Notes under the pieces: generated by a model
Databases searched by the model: none
Seen by the model: the letters and a program-made list of their open reading frames with translations, nothing else
Told to the model about the DNA's origin: nothing
Translations under genes and position numbers: made by a program
Shown here: piece by piece, positions 6,469 to 7,470 of the stretch
How positions within the stretch are numbered: the first letter of the stretch is position 1
Layout of the letters: each line of letters starts with the position of its first letter
From: Verrucomicrobiales bacterium
GTDB taxonomy: Bacteria > Verrucomicrobiota > Verrucomicrobiia > Verrucomicrobiales > DEV007
Assembly: GCA_017991025.1 (NCBI GenBank)
Contig: JAGNMT010000009.1
Location: 1 to 7,470 of the forward strand
DNA: 7,470 nt
Reading direction: 5' to 3'

Positions 6469-6500
6469 CTATTTAGCCATTGGCTGTTTAGCTGTTTAGC
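6467..6500. repeat. TTTAGC-type octamer repeat between moxR and DUF58 gene
   Basis: GGCTATTTAGCC (6467-6478) is a 12-base palindrome. After ATT come two overlapping copies of GCTGTTTAGC (6483-6492 and 6491-6500), that is, the octamer GCTGTTTA in tandem. The same decamer is at 552-561 and inverted at 593-602. AGCC (6475-6478) can also pair with GGCT (6482-6485), so alternative small hairpins are possible in the message just before the DUF58 start. Confidence 0.75.
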
Positions 6501-6511
6501 ATCCGCACCGC

Positions 6512-7441
6512 ATGTCCGAGTCTACGATTCCCCAGTTCAGCGAGCTCCTGCCACCCGAGGTCATCAACATGATCGGGCGCTTGGAGTTTCTCGCTCGCAC
6601 GGCCAAGGTCGGCTCGATCAACGGACGCCACACGAGCCCGCACAAGGGTTTCTCGGTCGAGTTCGCCGAACATCGGCAATATGTCTCGGGCGATGATCTC
6701 CGGAATCTCGACTGGCGTGTCTACGGAAAGAGCGACCGCTATTACATCAAGCAGTACATTGAGGAGACCAACATGCGCGCCACCATCCTCGTGGATGCGT
6801 CGGGTTCGATGGCCTATGCCGGAGAATCCGCCTCCGGTCTAGGGGGAAAGACGCACCTTTCAAAGTTCGAGTATGCCCGCTACCTCGCCTCGGCCCTGAC
6901 CTATCTCCTCATCCGCCAGCAGGACGCCGTCGGTCTTGTCACCTTTGACGAAGAGATCAAAACCTACCTTCGCCCCACCGCGAAGCCCAGCCAGGTCCGC
7001 ACCATTCTCGAAGCCCTCGCGAGAACGACACCGACCAACGACACCCGTTGCGCCGCGACCTTTCACGAAATCGCCGAGCGCATTCCCTCGCGCGGTCTCG
7101 TCATCGTCATCAGTGATCTTTTCGACGATGCCGAGGCGATCAAAAACGCACTGCATCACTTCCGATACAAGAATCACGAACTGGTCGTCTTCCACCTCAT
7201 GGCCGAAGAGGAACTCACCTTTCCCTTCGACAAATTCGACGACTTCCGCTGCCTCGAGATCAATGGCCGCCGCCTCAACATCGACCCCGCCACGATCCGC
7301 GCATCCTACCTCGACCGGGTCCAATCCCATCTCAAATCCATCGAACTCACCTGCGGCCAGATGAAAGCCGACTACGTCCCCGTAAACACCAAAACACCAG
7401 TGCCGGAAGCACTTTTCAGCTATTTCTCGCAGAGAAAATAG
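6512..7441 (+). CDS. DUF58 protein with von Willebrand A (MIDAS) domain
   Basis: A 309-residue DUF58-family protein, the usual genetic partner of MoxR ATPases. The hallmark block is FSVEFAEHRQYVSGDDLRNLDWRVYGKSDRYYIKQYIEETN (47-87), whose GDDxRxxDW core defines the family. It is followed by a VWA-like fold with the MIDAS motif DASGSM (95-100), Thr/Asn-rich TTPTNDT (172-178) and SDLFDD (201-206). These would bind a divalent cation and a protein ligand. No signal peptide or membrane span is seen, so it is probably cytoplasmic; many homologues do carry N-terminal helices. The ATG at 6512 fits the family N-terminus (LLPPEVxxxxxRLEF), but its Shine-Dalgarno is displaced by a repeat. The stop codon lies within a hairpin repeat. 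The role is thought to be assembly or stress-related, by analogy with Bat operons; the exact function is unknown. Confidence 0.93.
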   Translation: MSESTIPQFSELLPPEVINMIGRLEFLARTAKVGSINGRHTSPHKGFSVEFAEHRQYVSGDDLRNLDWRVYGKSDRYYIKQYIEETNMRATILVDASGSMAYAGESASGLGGKTHLSKFEYARYLASALTYLLIRQQDAVGLVTFDEEIKTYLRPTAKPSQVRTILEALARTTPTNDTRCAATFHEIAERIPSRGLVIVISDLFDDAEAIKNALHHFRYKNHELVVFHLMAEEELTFPFDKFDDFRCLEINGRRLNIDPATIRASYLDRVQSHLKSIELTCGQMKADYVPVNTKTPVPEALFSYFSQRK

Positions 7442-7449
7442 CTGAAAAG
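7412..7449 (+). repeat. 17-bp hairpin spanning the DUF58 stop codon
   Basis: CTTTTCAGCTATTTCTC (7412-7428) pairs with GAGAAAATAGCTGAAAAG (7432-7449) across a GCA loop, with one bulged A. The left arm encodes the last residues (LFSYFS) and the right arm contains the TAG at 7439-7441. There is no following T run, so it is not a classical terminator. It could pause ribosomes or protect the 3' end of this part of the message. Confidence 0.75.
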
Positions 7450-7470
7450 CGCTTCAGCTATTTAGCTATT
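7436..7470 (+). repeat. Second hairpin and octamer repeat at right edge
   Basis: AAATAGCTGAA (7436-7446) pairs perfectly with TTCAGCTATTT (7453-7463) around AAGCGC. It uses the same bases as the right arm of the preceding hairpin, so the two cannot form together. The sequence runs on into GCTATTTAGCTATT (7457-7470), a tandem variant of the GCTGTTTA octamer seen at 552-561 and 6483-6500. The window ends inside this repeat, so its full length is unknown. Confidence 0.7.

Overview
The window reads as a chromosomal segment of a moderately GC-rich bacterium, most likely a member of the Verrucomicrobiota (Opitutales-like). This placement is an inference. It rests on the HHNRVDQIM form of the GMP synthase ATP-pyrophosphatase domain, the MoxR-DUF58 pair, and the abundance of short intergenic repeats (CACGAATG-type inverted repeat, GTGAAAAGTTAAAG-type tandem, TTTAGC-type octamers). 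There is no rRNA, tRNA, transposase, phage gene or CRISPR array.

Layout. 62-403 (+) encodes a small two-helix membrane protein of unknown function. 404-617 is a non-coding convergent gap holding a small GGGAC hairpin and a dense inverted-repeat cluster built on GCTGTTTAGC. 618-2138 (-) is guaA and 2398-3852 (-) is guaB, the two committed steps from IMP to GMP. The 259 bases between them contain a probable guaB terminator, a 118-bp inverted-repeat element and a 14-bp tandem repeat, so the usual tight guaBA operon appears to be loosened. 3853-4029 is a divergent promoter region. 4030-5079 (+) is a membrane fatty acid desaturase with all three histidine boxes, followed by a terminator-like hairpin. 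5080-5418 is non-coding and ends with a good sigma70-type promoter for moxR. 5419-6459 (+) is a MoxR-family AAA+ ATPase and 6512-7441 (+) a DUF58 protein with a MIDAS-type von Willebrand A fold. This pair typically opens a Bat-like operon that would continue beyond the right edge.

How the genes fit together. guaB and guaA form the guanine nucleotide branch. moxR and DUF58 are probably one transcript, a chaperone-like ATPase with its VWA partner. The desaturase acts alone on membrane lipids. No protein-coding novel system is visible; these are ordinary core genes. The less usual content is in the gaps. One octamer repeat family occurs three times, once apparently inserted between the Shine-Dalgarno and start codon of the DUF58 gene, and once as two mutually exclusive hairpins across its stop codon. 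guaB also has a start without a Shine-Dalgarno that may be leaderless.
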